Positions 13,185 through 19,651 of a stretch of 19,651 bases of DNA are shown here, in pieces. Under the pieces are notes generated by a model. The model was not told where the DNA came from and ran no database searches. It saw nothing but the letters and a program-made list of their open reading frames with translations. The position numbers and the translations under genes are program-made. Each line of letters opens with the position of its first letter. Positions within the stretch are counted from its first letter, which is position 1. The DNA is from Desulfofustis sp964433645 (lineage in GTDB: Bacteria; Desulfobacterota; Desulfobulbia; Desulfobulbales; Desulfocapsaceae), in the NCBI GenBank assembly GCA_964433645.1, contig CAYSSK010000074.1:1-19651 (forward strand), in the 5' to 3' direction.

Positions 13185-13517
13185 CTAAAAGATATCCTTG
13201 CCCGGGACGACGACGCTGTGGCCCTCGCCGCCGTCGAAGACCACTCTGAATTCACCTTCCGGGCGGTCGAAGGTGAACTCAGAATTACCGTCCATGGCCC
13301 CTTCCTGCAGCACCGTGCCGTCGCCACGCTCCACCCGCACGGCCACTCCGGAAGCTGACGAGCCGTCGGAATAACCACCTTCGCAGGTAATGGTGTTATC
13401 GCCGTTGTCGAAGCACGAGCAGAGCGGCGTGTGGGCACCCGCCACCCCGGCGCTGGCGAAAAGCATTGCGGCGACGATGGTCATCTTCTTCATCTCGTTC
13501 ATCATCTTCATCATCAT
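13185..13517 (-). CDS. Small exported Cys-containing protein, first gene of the DUF4198/ABC operon
   Basis: A 110-residue protein. A Met/Lys-rich start and hydrophobic core form a signal peptide (1-28, AGA|H). The mature form begins HTPLCSCFDNGDNTITC with Cys33, Cys35 and Cys45, and the rest is a compact all-beta-looking domain: GVAVRVERGDGTVLQEG, FTFDRPEGEFRVVFDGGEGHSVVVPG. The last part resembles the Ig-like repeat of DUF4198 and carboxypeptidase-regulatory domains (substituent, default value, gradient of a transported ligand is unknown). I do not recognise a named family. The ATG at 13517 follows GGGAGG six bases upstream. A deleted copy of the same gene sits at 4854-4920. Transcription should start just below the box at 13537-13552. 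Confidence 0.85.
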   Translation of the reverse strand: MMMKMMNEMKKMTIVAAMLFASAGVAGAHTPLCSCFDNGDNTITCEGGYSDGSSASGVAVRVERGDGTVLQEGAMDGNSEFTFDRPEGEFRVVFDGGEGHSVVVPGKDIF

Positions 13518-13536
13518 AAGACACCTCCCGTTTGTT

Positions 13537-13613
13537 TTTAGGACTAACTAATTTTCAGCGAACTTACCGGCGGCGCAACTTAATGTCAACACATTTTATT
13601 AGCCATGGCTTAT
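13537..13613 (-). promoter_or_regulatory. Promoter with paired DtxR-type operators for the DUF4198/ABC operon
   Basis: The proximal box is TTTAG-GACTAA-CTAAT (13537-13552) and the distal box ATTAG-CCATGG-CTTAT (13598-13613, one mismatch). The minus-strand promoter between is a consensus -35 TTGACA (13584-13589), 17 bases, and -10 TAAGTT (13561-13566). Box centres are 61 bp apart, as at DtxR-1. Confidence 0.8.
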
Positions 13614-13635
13614 TTTGTTTTGATTCTGCATTGTT

Positions 13636-13712
13636 TTTAGCAACCCTTAATTCAAGCTTTGCCCGCACCTCCACAAAGCGCATGGTAGAAATGCTTTTTG
13701 GCAATTCCTCAG
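13636..13712 (+). promoter_or_regulatory. Decayed copy of the feoA-type paired-operator promoter
   Basis: The distal box is TTTAG-CAACCC-TTAAT (13636-13651, one mismatch). The proximal box is degenerate, TTTGG-CAATTC-CTCAG (13697-13712). Centres are 61 bp apart. TTGCCC at 13659-13664 takes the -35 position but no good -10 follows. The bases after the proximal box (AAGG then TCGCC) match the feoA ribosome-site region, which has AAGGAGGTCGCC. No intact gene follows: 13713-13891 holds only short frames. Confidence 0.6.
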
Positions 13713-13891
13713 AGAAGGTCGCCGGACGGACGGCCTTTCGCTTTCAAGCAGTGGTTACTGGCGGTGGGCATAAACAACACACCACCCGACTGCCCGCTTG
13801 AAGGAAGGTGGCCGGCGAGGTATGCTGCTTCTCTTCCGATCAGCGCCGGCTCACAGCCGACCGGCAATCACTCACCATTGCGGAGCGCCCG

Positions 13892-14166
13892 GTGAAAGCA
13901 TACTGCAAGCAGCTGATCTCGTTCAGCGAGGCACAAGCCGTCGTCGGCAGCCTCACCCCGCTCCCCTCCGAGCAGGTTCCGCTGCGTGCCGCCCTCGGCG
14001 CGGTCACGGCCGAGCCGGTCCGCGCGGCGGCAAACTGCCCGACCATCGACTCTTCTCTCAAAGACGGCTACGCCGTGCGCAGCGCCGATGTCGCCGCCGC
14101 CGGCCGCAACACCCCTATCACTCTCAAACTGGCCGGCACCGTGGTCGCCGGAAGCCCCGGTCAGGC
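13892..14166 (+). pseudogene. 5' fragment of a MoeA-like molybdopterin molybdenumtransferase
   Basis: From a GTG at 13892 (GGAG six bases upstream) the frame encodes about 90 residues of the MoeA N-terminus: LISFSEAQAVVGSLTPL, VPLRAALGAVTAEPVRA and TIDSSLKDGYAVRSADV, the last being the MoeA SxxDGYA(V/I)R block. It continues with LAGTVVAGSPGQAA, after which the molybdenum-cofactor domain is absent and unrelated sequence follows in the same frame. A full MoeA has about 400 residues, so this is a truncated relic. It lies downstream of the decayed promoter 13636-13712. Confidence 0.8.
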
Positions 14167-14189
14167 CGCCATCCTGTTTCTGTTTAGAG

Positions 14190-14375
14190 GCGACAGCGGC
14201 GTGATCCCGCCGGAAACCATGGGGGCTTTATACCGGGGGGGGGCAGGCATTATGGCGTATATCAGCCTCGACGACCTGCTCCACGAGCCGGGCCTATGGC
14301 ACGGGAGACGACAGCCTTTATGGACTGGTCGGCGGCATGCTGGTGATGGCCATCGGCTTGTTGCTGCCGAGGCAG
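14190..14375 (+). pseudogene. 3' fragment of a ZIP-family (ZupT-like) metal transporter, frameshifted
   Basis: In the frame running on from the moeA fragment the sequence reads IPPETMGALYRGGAGIMAYISLDDLLHEPG. It shifts by one base near 14290 into YGTGDDSLYGLVGGMLVMAIGLLLP. These two blocks match the last two membrane segments of ZupT/ZIP transporters, in which GIMV-x-x-S-x-DEL(M/L)P is followed by YG-x-x-x-GM-x-VM-x-x-SL. The rest of the transporter (about 200 residues) is missing. A run of nine G (14235-14243) lies just upstream and is a likely slippage spot. The fragment is non-functional as read. Confidence 0.7.
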
Positions 14376-14880
14376 CAAAGAACAACTCGGCCGCTCTTAC
14401 GGTTCACTCCAGTGCCGATTGTCAGCCGGACGACGGTGAAAATCCCTGCTGCTATTGTTTTGGTCACCGATCAGAAAGATCCTGCAAAAGCGGACGCTGT
14501 CCTCTTCTTTCGGACAGTTGCTAACTGAGCTTTCCTTACCGGACGCTATGAGGCATGTCCGCGGCGTTTGCTGGTGGACGGATAGTTTGCGGCGCCGGAG
14601 AAAAGCTACCTGATTCAGGCGCACGAATTACGAGTTTGCCATGGCTTGGCATATGACAACGGAAACACTATGGTCGCCGCGTATGTGATGAACAGGAAGG
14701 AGTGGGTTGGAGGAAAATACTGCCTTAACCTGTTAAAGCCCTCCCCTGCCCATGTTGAGGATTGCGCCGGGAATTCCTGCTATCGGGTCACCAGATGATC
14801 ACGACCGTGCAACAATGCCTGGCGAACAAATCCGGTTGCGGAGTTCGGCCAGGCATTCAGCGCAGCTTCAGGAAATTGTC
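14376..14880. other. Non-coding or decayed stretch
   Basis: About 500 bases with no gene I can support. Short frames are present on both strands, none with a ribosome site plus family resemblance. It contains the hairpin at 14814-14857. Confidence 0.5.
14814..14857. terminator. Long hairpin downstream of the PRC-barrel gene
   Basis: AATGCCTGGC-GAAC (14814-14827) pairs with 14843-14857 (GTTCGGCCAGGCATT), leaving one bulged base and a 15-base loop. It starts 24 bases after the stop of the minus-strand PRC-barrel gene. There is no T run, so it is a hairpin of uncertain terminator strength. Confidence 0.5.
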
Positions 14881-15627
14881 TTACTCCCAGTATTTCGGAC
14901 GATCGTAATAGTCATACAATCGTTTCTCATACTCCCGGTCCACCAGCGCGGAAGGATCATATTCGGGGCTCTCTTTGACCTGCTCCCTGCTCATGGGCAC
15001 CGCCACTATTCTCCTGACCCAATCTATTGTCTCCGTCCAAACCGGCGCCATCAACACCTTCTTGCCCGGCAACCAATTGCGGGTATCAATCACCAGATAC
15101 CTGATGATCCAGGTCTCATCATCCACAAGAAAATCTTCCACATGGCCCATGAGGTCATCTGTCGCCTGGATATGGTAGCCCATCACTTCGTCGGCTGAAC
15201 GGAGATGGGGATCTCCAGAATCCGTTTTGCTGATCAATTCTTCTGAAACGTTTCGATCGTACAGCATCCCGGGATATGCCGTAACTCCCCATGGATGAAT
15301 TCCGCTCCAATAATAGGGCCAATCGTAATAGTTCATCCATTTGATCTCGTATTGTCTGCTGACCGGCTCGTCTTCTGCAAGGCCCGGTGCTTCTTTTATC
15401 TGATTTTTGGTCAACCGGACCGGAAACGTTTTCTGGATCCAGTCAGGGTAGCCGAGCGCAATCGGGGAAACCAGAACTTTCCGTCCCGGCAGCCATTTCC
15501 TGGTATCCGCCACCATGTAGCGAATAGCCCAAAAACGATCATCAAAGAGGAAATCCTTGCTCCGGCCGATTTCCCCGTCTTCTGCCTGTAATACATAATT
15601 TAAAATCTCTTTTACACTGCGTAGCAT
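14881..15627 (-). CDS. Tandem PRC-barrel domain protein
   Basis: A 248-residue soluble protein made of two PRC-barrel units. Unit 1 (about 1-80) has VLQAEDGEIGRSKDFLFDD and IRYMVADTRKWLPGRKVLVSP. Unit 2 (about 140-220) has IQATDDLMGHVEDFLVDD and IRYLVIDTRNWLPGKKVLMAP. Each is followed by a VRLTKNQIKEAP / VPMSREQVKESP block, then an aromatic Tyr/Trp/Asp-rich stretch (NYYDWPYYW, YDYYDRPKYWE). The internal duplication is clear. PRC-barrel proteins occur in photosynthetic reaction-centre H subunits, RimM and many stress-linked proteins; no specific role can be assigned. The ATG at 15627 has AGGAGG six bases upstream. The codon pattern is less GC-rich than in the metal genes. Confidence 0.92.
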   Translation of the reverse strand: MLRSVKEILNYVLQAEDGEIGRSKDFLFDDRFWAIRYMVADTRKWLPGRKVLVSPIALGYPDWIQKTFPVRLTKNQIKEAPGLAEDEPVSRQYEIKWMNYYDWPYYWSGIHPWGVTAYPGMLYDRNVSEELISKTDSGDPHLRSADEVMGYHIQATDDLMGHVEDFLVDDETWIIRYLVIDTRNWLPGKKVLMAPVWTETIDWVRRIVAVPMSREQVKESPEYDPSALVDREYEKRLYDYYDRPKYWE

Positions 15628-15823
15628 GATTACCTCCTGGTGCTGAATAGTTCGTGCTCTCTGGGTCCTTCCCCTCTATCTCGACAAATCAATCGGTTCT
15701 GGCATGGTTCTGGTCCACAAAACCGACCATTGCCACCTCTCTCTCCTGGGTGCTTGAGCAGCAGCACAGAAACCGATAGAGCGGTTCCTGCCGGACGGAC
15801 GCCTCCCCACTGCCCGCCATACG

Positions 15824-16444
15824 TCATGGTTTCGCTATCATTTTTGCCGCCTGTCTGACCATCTGACTGGCATATCCCCACTCGTTGTCATACCAACTCA
15901 TCACCTTGAGCAGATCACCATCAATCACCTGAGTCATATTCAGATCCACGATGGAGGCACGGGGATCTTTTATGATATCCGACGAGACCAACGGATCTTC
16001 GGTGACTCCCAAGACTCCGCGATATCGATCGCTCTCGGCTTCCTGCTCAAAGATCGAGTTGACCTCTTCGGCGGTAACCTCTCGTTCTGTGACGAACACG
16101 AGATCGGTAATAGATCCCACGGCAACCGGCCCCCTGATCGCGACGCCGTCAAATTTCCCGCTAAATTGCGGAAGTACTTTTGTGGTCGCTTTGGCCGCTC
16201 CGGTCGTCGTCGGCACGAAATTGATCGCCGCGGCCCTGCCCCTGCTCCACTTGTTCTTCGGTCCGTCGACAATGGATTGACTCGAGGTGTAGGCATGAAT
16301 GGTGGTCATGGCCGCTTTTTTTATACCGATTCTTCTGCCAAGGATTTCCACAACCGGGCTGATGCAATTGGTGGTGCAACTGGCACAGGACAGTAGTTGC
16401 GGAGTTGCCGACAAATCATTAACCCCGTGAACCACCATTTCCAA
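15824..16444 (-). pseudogene. gap: GAPDH lacking its NAD-binding half
   Basis: The frame encodes the catalytic domain of glyceraldehyde-3-phosphate dehydrogenase: LLSCASCTTNCISPVVEIL (catalytic Cys in SCTTNC), MTTIHAYTSSQSIVDGP, RGRAAAINFVPTTTGAAKATTKVLP, GVAIRGPVAVGSITDLVF and SWYDNEWGYASQMV. About 140 N-terminal residues, including the Rossmann glycine motif, are missing. Immediately upstream in frame is LHKDLEMVV preceded by a TAG stop, and the next few hundred bases show no GAPDH N-terminus in any frame. The only start is a TTG at 16444 without a ribosome site. The remaining part is intact and open, which suggests a fairly recent 5' loss. It could not bind NAD as a monomer domain. Confidence 0.85.
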
Positions 16445-16450
16445 ATCTTT

Positions 16451-16827
16451 ATGTAACTACTCAAAATCACACCATGTTCTCTTCCTTCCCGATCACCGGA
16501 TTTATGATCAACGCGGCAGCTTCTTCAATTGCGACAGCCGTTACATCCCTGTTCATGCAAGTTAAATACCAGTCTCTGCTCGGACCCCAACGAAGGGGTG
16601 CTTTCCCGAAGGGTTATATCTGCAATGGCATAGGTGTTGCAGAAAATGATTCTGTATCCTGTGAGCGCTGCCGGTGCGGCAGGTTCGATCAGCCTTTTCC
16701 GCTCCGCCTCGGCGGCAGTTTCTCGGTACCCGACACCTGTGAACCTGGCTCAGATGCAAAAAAGACCTAAAGAAATGGGGACATCTACCCGGTATCCAGA
16801 TCATATCTGAACAGGAGAAATCACCCT
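16451..16827. other. Stretch between the GAPDH relic and polX, no firm gene
   Basis: No supported gene. On the minus strand a 29-codon frame (MNRDVTAVAIEEAAALIINP..., start near 16558) and a longer frame at 16562-16804 are open, but neither has a ribosome site or a family I recognise. They may be scraps of the region that replaced the 5' end of the GAPDH gene. Confidence 0.4.
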
Positions 16828-18549
16828 ATGCCTGTGCAAAACACTGATGTCGCGAAAATTTTCAACCAAGTAGCCGACCTGCTGGAAATACGGGGAGCGA
16901 ATGTTTTCAGGGTGCGGGCATACCGCAATGGTGCCCGTACGGTTTCCAGTCTTGGCCAAAATGTATCTGAAATGACTGATGATATCGAAAACTTGACAGA
17001 GTTGGCGGGCATCGGCAAGGATCTTGCCGGCAAGATTAAAGAGATTGTGGAAACCGGCACGCTTACCCAGCTGGAAGAGCTTGAGAAACAGATTCCGCTG
17101 GACCTGGGCGAGCTCATGAAAATACAGAATCTCGGACCGAAACGGGTAAAAGCCCTCTACCAAAAGCTGGATATCCGCGATTTAGAATCGCTCAAAGAGG
17201 CGGCTGAAAAGGGGAAAATTCGAGAACTTGAAGGTTTTGGTAAAAAAACCGAACAAAGCATCAGAGAAGAACTGCAAAAACAAACCGGCGAAGACCGACG
17301 CTTCAAGCTCTTTGAAGCGGAACAACTGGCAGACCACTTTGTCACATACCTTAAAAAATCTAAAAATATAAAAAAAATAACGATTGCCGGCAGTTTCCGG
17401 CGCCGCAAGGAAACCGTGGGCGACCTGGACATACTGGTGAGCTGTAAAAAAGGTTCGGCGGCCATGGACCGCTTTGTGAAATACGAGGATGTACGAAAGG
17501 TGATATCCAAAGGAAAAACGCGGTCCACTATTGTGCTCCGATCCGGTCTGCACGTGGATCTGCGGGTCGTGCCCGAAGTCTGTTACGGTGCGGCTCTTCA
17601 CTATTTTACCGGTTCCAAGGCGCACAATATCGCTGTTCGCAAGATCGGCGTCAGGAAAAAGCTGAAAATCAACGAATATGGTGTGTTTAAAGGAGATGAC
17701 CGGATAGCCGGAAAAACGGAGGAAGAGGTGTATGATCAGGTGGGACTGGTGTTTATCGCGCCGGAATTACGAGAGCACCAGGGGGAAATTGAAGCGGCGC
17801 GAAAGGATAAGCTGCCGAGCCTGATTGAACAAAAAGATCTGCGCGGGGATCTGCACAGCCATACCTCTGCAACAGACGGCAAAAGTTCCCTTGAGGATAT
17901 GGCGCGTGCGGCTCAAGATCGGGGTTATGACTATCTGGCGATCACCGATCATTCGAAAAAGGTCGCCATGGCCAAAGGTCTGGACGCTCAACGACTGGCT
18001 GAACAAATCGAGGAGATCGACCGTTTAAACGAGACCTTTAAAGGGTTCAGGATTCTAAAAGGCATCGAGGTGGATATTTTAGAAGACGGCTCGCTGGACC
18101 TGCCGGACGATATTTTAAAGAAACTCGACGTGAGGATCTGTTCCGTCCATTATAACCGCAACATGTCCGCCCACAAACAGACGGAACGCATTATTCGGGC
18201 CATGGACAATCCCTATTTCAATATCCTGGCCCATCCTACCGGCCGCATGATTAACAAACGGGCTCCCCTTGAGCTGAACCTGGAGAAACTCATGAAAGCA
18301 GCCGTGGACCGGGGGTGTTTTATGGAAATCAATGCAAATCCGGAAAGACTGGATTTGTCGGACCGCTATTGCAAAATGGCACAAGAGATGGGGCTCAAGC
18401 TGGCCATTTCCACTGATGCCCACAGTCAGACGGAGCTGCGATTCGTCCGCTTTGGCGTGGATCAGGCCCGACGCGGCTGGCTGGAAGCGGGTGATGTGCT
18501 CAACACCCGCAGCTGGACGGATCTCAAAAAACTCCTCCAGCGAAAATAA
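16828..18549 (+). CDS. polX: PolX: DNA polymerase beta-like with PHP exonuclease domain
   Basis: A 573-residue family X polymerase. An N-terminal 8-kDa-like HhH domain (about 5-75, LAGIGKDLAGKI) is followed by a second HhH (LMKIQNLGPKRVKALY, about 96-111). The palm has AGSFRRRKETVGDLDILV, with catalytic D199 and D201 and the third Asp D244 in HVDLRVV; the YFTGSKAHN block follows. The C-terminal PHP domain (about 338-573) has DLHSHTSATDG (D341, H343, H345), AITDHS, GIEVDIL, CSVHYN, AHPTGR and STDAHS, the metal ligands of a 3'-5' exonuclease. Such enzymes act in gap filling and base-excision repair. Length and motifs are full. The ATG at 16828 follows AGGAGA. A DNA ligase relic begins 25 bases downstream, suggesting a former repair operon. 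Confidence 0.96.
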   Translation: MPVQNTDVAKIFNQVADLLEIRGANVFRVRAYRNGARTVSSLGQNVSEMTDDIENLTELAGIGKDLAGKIKEIVETGTLTQLEELEKQIPLDLGELMKIQNLGPKRVKALYQKLDIRDLESLKEAAEKGKIRELEGFGKKTEQSIREELQKQTGEDRRFKLFEAEQLADHFVTYLKKSKNIKKITIAGSFRRRKETVGDLDILVSCKKGSAAMDRFVKYEDVRKVISKGKTRSTIVLRSGLHVDLRVVPEVCYGAALHYFTGSKAHNIAVRKIGVRKKLKINEYGVFKGDDRIAGKTEEEVYDQVGLVFIAPELREHQGEIEAARKDKLPSLIEQKDLRGDLHSHTSATDGKSSLEDMARAAQDRGYDYLAITDHSKKVAMAKGLDAQRLAEQIEEIDRLNETFKGFRILKGIEVDILEDGSLDLPDDILKKLDVRICSVHYNRNMSAHKQTERIIRAMDNPYFNILAHPTGRMINKRAPLELNLEKLMKAAVDRGCFMEINANPERLDLSDRYCKMAQEMGLKLAISTDAHSQTELRFVRFGVDQARRGWLEAGDVLNTRSWTDLKKLLQRK

Positions 18550-18574
18550 CGGACCGACCGTTGAGGCAACCCCC

Positions 18575-19132
18575 ATGGATTACAAAAAGAACCCGCCGGA
18601 TACATTCAAAAACGCCGATGAACTAAGCAAGCAAGAAGCCCGTGATGAAATCGCATCCCTCACGGAAGCCATCGATTATCACGATTATCTTTATTATGTG
18701 AAAAACCAACCCGCCATTTCAGATGCCCGATATGACGCGTTATTCCATCGCCTCGAAGAACTGGAGGAGACCTTTCCGGAGTTTCGGGCCAAAGACTCTC
18801 CCACCCGGCGCGTAGGGGCGGAACCGGTGAGTGAACTAAAGAAAGTGAAACATCGATCACCCATGCTCAGCCTCAATGCGGCCCATGAAAAAAAGAGAAA
18901 GGAAAAACCTTCGTGTTCACCGGCAGCTTGGACAAATATTCCCGGAGCGAGGCCAGCCAAGAAGCTGGTCGAACATCTGGGAGCGAGGGCCGCATCCAGC
19001 GTCAGCTCCAATACGGATTACGTCGTGGCCGGGGAGGATCCCGGCCGGAAATACGATGATGCCCAATCGGAACACGTTGAAATTCTCGACGAGGCGCACT
19101 TTGAACGGTTGTTGAATGAAAGAAAAAAATGA
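18575..19132 (+). pseudogene. ligA: Internally deleted, frameshifted NAD-dependent DNA ligase (LigA)
   Basis: The start (ATG 18575, GAGG eight bases upstream) encodes the LigA Ia domain: LTEAIDYHDYLYYVKNQPAISDARYDALFHRLEELEETFPEF and DSPTRRVGAEPVSELKKVKHRSPMLSLNAAHE. It then jumps past the adenylation (KxDG lysine), OB, zinc-finger and HhH domains into a C-terminal BRCT domain. The beginning of BRCT (KTFVFTGSLDKYSRSEASQ) is in a different frame, at about 18903-18960. The rest (KKLVEHLGARAASS ... TDYVVAGEDPGRKYDDA) is back in the starting frame. The single open frame of 185 codons therefore contains a scrambled middle and no catalytic lysine, and cannot be a ligase. A complete LigA is about 670 residues. 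Confidence 0.88.
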
Positions 19133-19167
19133 ATTCCTGTCATCACCGACCGGGCGCCACAACGCTT

Positions 19168-19186
19168 CATCAGCTCGGCGCTGATG
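19168..19186. terminator. Hairpin between convergent genes
   Basis: CATCAGC-TCGGC-GCTGATG forms a 7-bp stem with a 5-base loop. A T run follows only about 14 bases later on the plus strand. It lies between the ligase relic and the convergent ATPase gene and may act as a weak terminator. Confidence 0.4.
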
Positions 19187-19242
19187 TCCGAACCGACACA
19201 TTTTTTAAGATATTTTCTCGCCGGCCAGCTGGGCATTGTCAA

Positions 19243-19651
19243 TTATTCGGATTTCCGGTTCAGTTGCACCACACGCATCCCCTGGCCCACGATAAACGGC
19301 ACCAGGCTCATGCCCAGCAGTAAAATCCAGCCCGCCAGACCGGGGGGTTCCGTTTTCAGCAGGTCGGACAGTCCCGGCAGATAAACCGCCAACAGCAGCA
19401 GCCCCACACAAAGGACGATGGAATAAAGTATATAGGGGTTCCGGACAAGATCATTTTGGAACATTTGCGAACCGGGATCGCGGAGATTAAAAACAAACCA
19501 GAGCTTGGCAAAAGCCAGGGTCAAAAACGAGACGGTCACCGCCCGATGTAGTTCAAAATCCAGCAGGTAAAAAGCGATTCCCAGGCTCGCCAGCACGCAC
19601 GCTGCCATGAGCCCGGCCCAGCCGGCAATCGTCAGCCAGTGACGGCGCGTT
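19243..19651 (-). CDS. Cation-transporting P-type ATPase, C-terminal end (5' part outside window)
   Basis: The frame is open from the right edge to the TAA at 19243, giving about 135 residues. They form the C-terminal membrane bundle of a P-type ATPase: WLTIAGWAGLMAACVLASLGIAFYLL, RAVTVSFLTLAFAKLWFVFNLRDPGSQMF, NPYILYSIVLCVGLLLLAVYLPGL and GWILLLGMSLVPFIVGQGMRVVQLNRKSE. The block TVSFLTLAFAKLWFVFNLRD is typical of the Cation_ATPase_C domain of Ca2+/Mg2+/Na+-type (P2/P3) pumps. The catalytic DKTGT part is not in the window, so the ion cannot be given. The initiator is also outside the window. Confidence 0.85.
   Translation of the reverse strand, partial: TRRHWLTIAGWAGLMAACVLASLGIAFYLLDFELHRAVTVSFLTLAFAKLWFVFNLRDPGSQMFQNDLVRNPYILYSIVLCVGLLLLAVYLPGLSDLLKTEPPGLAGWILLLGMSLVPFIVGQGMRVVQLNRKSE

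Noticed and set aside
15824..16444. A short functional GAPDH
   Set aside because: No NAD-binding domain, no ribosome site, TTG-only start and an upstream in-frame stop.
18575..19132. A functional mini-ligase or BRCT adaptor
   Set aside because: The catalytic lysine domain is missing and the BRCT start is out of frame, so the open frame is fortuitous.

Overview
The window looks like a chromosomal segment of a GC-rich Gram-negative, probably anaerobic bacterium, most likely of Desulfobacterota type. It carries a TonB-dependent outer-membrane receptor, FeoA/FeoB ferrous-iron uptake, two DtxR-type regulators, and DUF4198, DUF2325 and DUF4857 proteins. The lineage is inferred from gene content only; no rRNA or tRNA is present. 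There are two zones: an iron (metal) homeostasis region at about 1-13.7 kb, and a decayed, differently composed region at about 13.9-19.65 kb.

Metal region, left to right. (i) A minus-strand operon runs DUF2325 coiled-coil protein, then a small Cys-rich protein, then a TonB-dependent receptor that runs off the left edge. (ii) Next is a 5'-truncated relic of an Mn-type ADP-ribose/CDP-alcohol diphosphatase. (iii) A DtxR-family regulator (DtxR-1, minus) is divergent from feoA-feoB (plus). (iv) A second DtxR-family regulator (DtxR-2) converges on feoB. (v) A FeoB-associated Cys-rich membrane peptide has its own promoter. (vi) A minus-strand five-gene operon encodes a small exported protein, a DUF4198 exported protein, an ABC ATPase, an ABC membrane subunit and a DUF4857 membrane-anchored protein.

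The strongest signal is regulatory. Five promoters share one layout: an inverted repeat of type TTTAG-N6-CTAAA, 7-8 bp, a -35 element, 17 bp, a -10 element, 7-8 bp, and a second inverted repeat. The two repeats lie 59-61 bp apart centre to centre in every case. The promoters serve the DUF2325/TonB operon, DtxR-1, feoAB, the Cys-rich peptide and the DUF4198/ABC/DUF4857 operon. The repeats resemble DtxR/IdeR operators, so these genes probably form one local regulon controlled by one or both DtxR proteins. A sixth, decayed pair lies at 13636-13712. The divergent control region at 4909-5105 is duplicated at 13518-13712: box spacings are 61/38/60 and 61/38/61, and a Shine-Dalgarno stretch is shared. 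In the left copy the small exported protein gene is reduced to a relic by an internal deletion.

Right zone. A moeA 5' fragment is joined to a frameshifted ZIP-transporter (ZupT-like) 3' fragment. Next come a tandem PRC-barrel protein, a GAPDH lacking its NAD-binding half, an intact PolX (DNA polymerase beta-like plus PHP domain), an internally deleted and frameshifted NAD-dependent DNA ligase, and the C-terminal end of a cation P-type ATPase that runs off the right edge. The many truncated genes suggest past rearrangement.

The best candidate for an undescribed system is the DUF4198-ABC-DUF4857 export-type operon under the same paired-operator control as Feo and TonB uptake.
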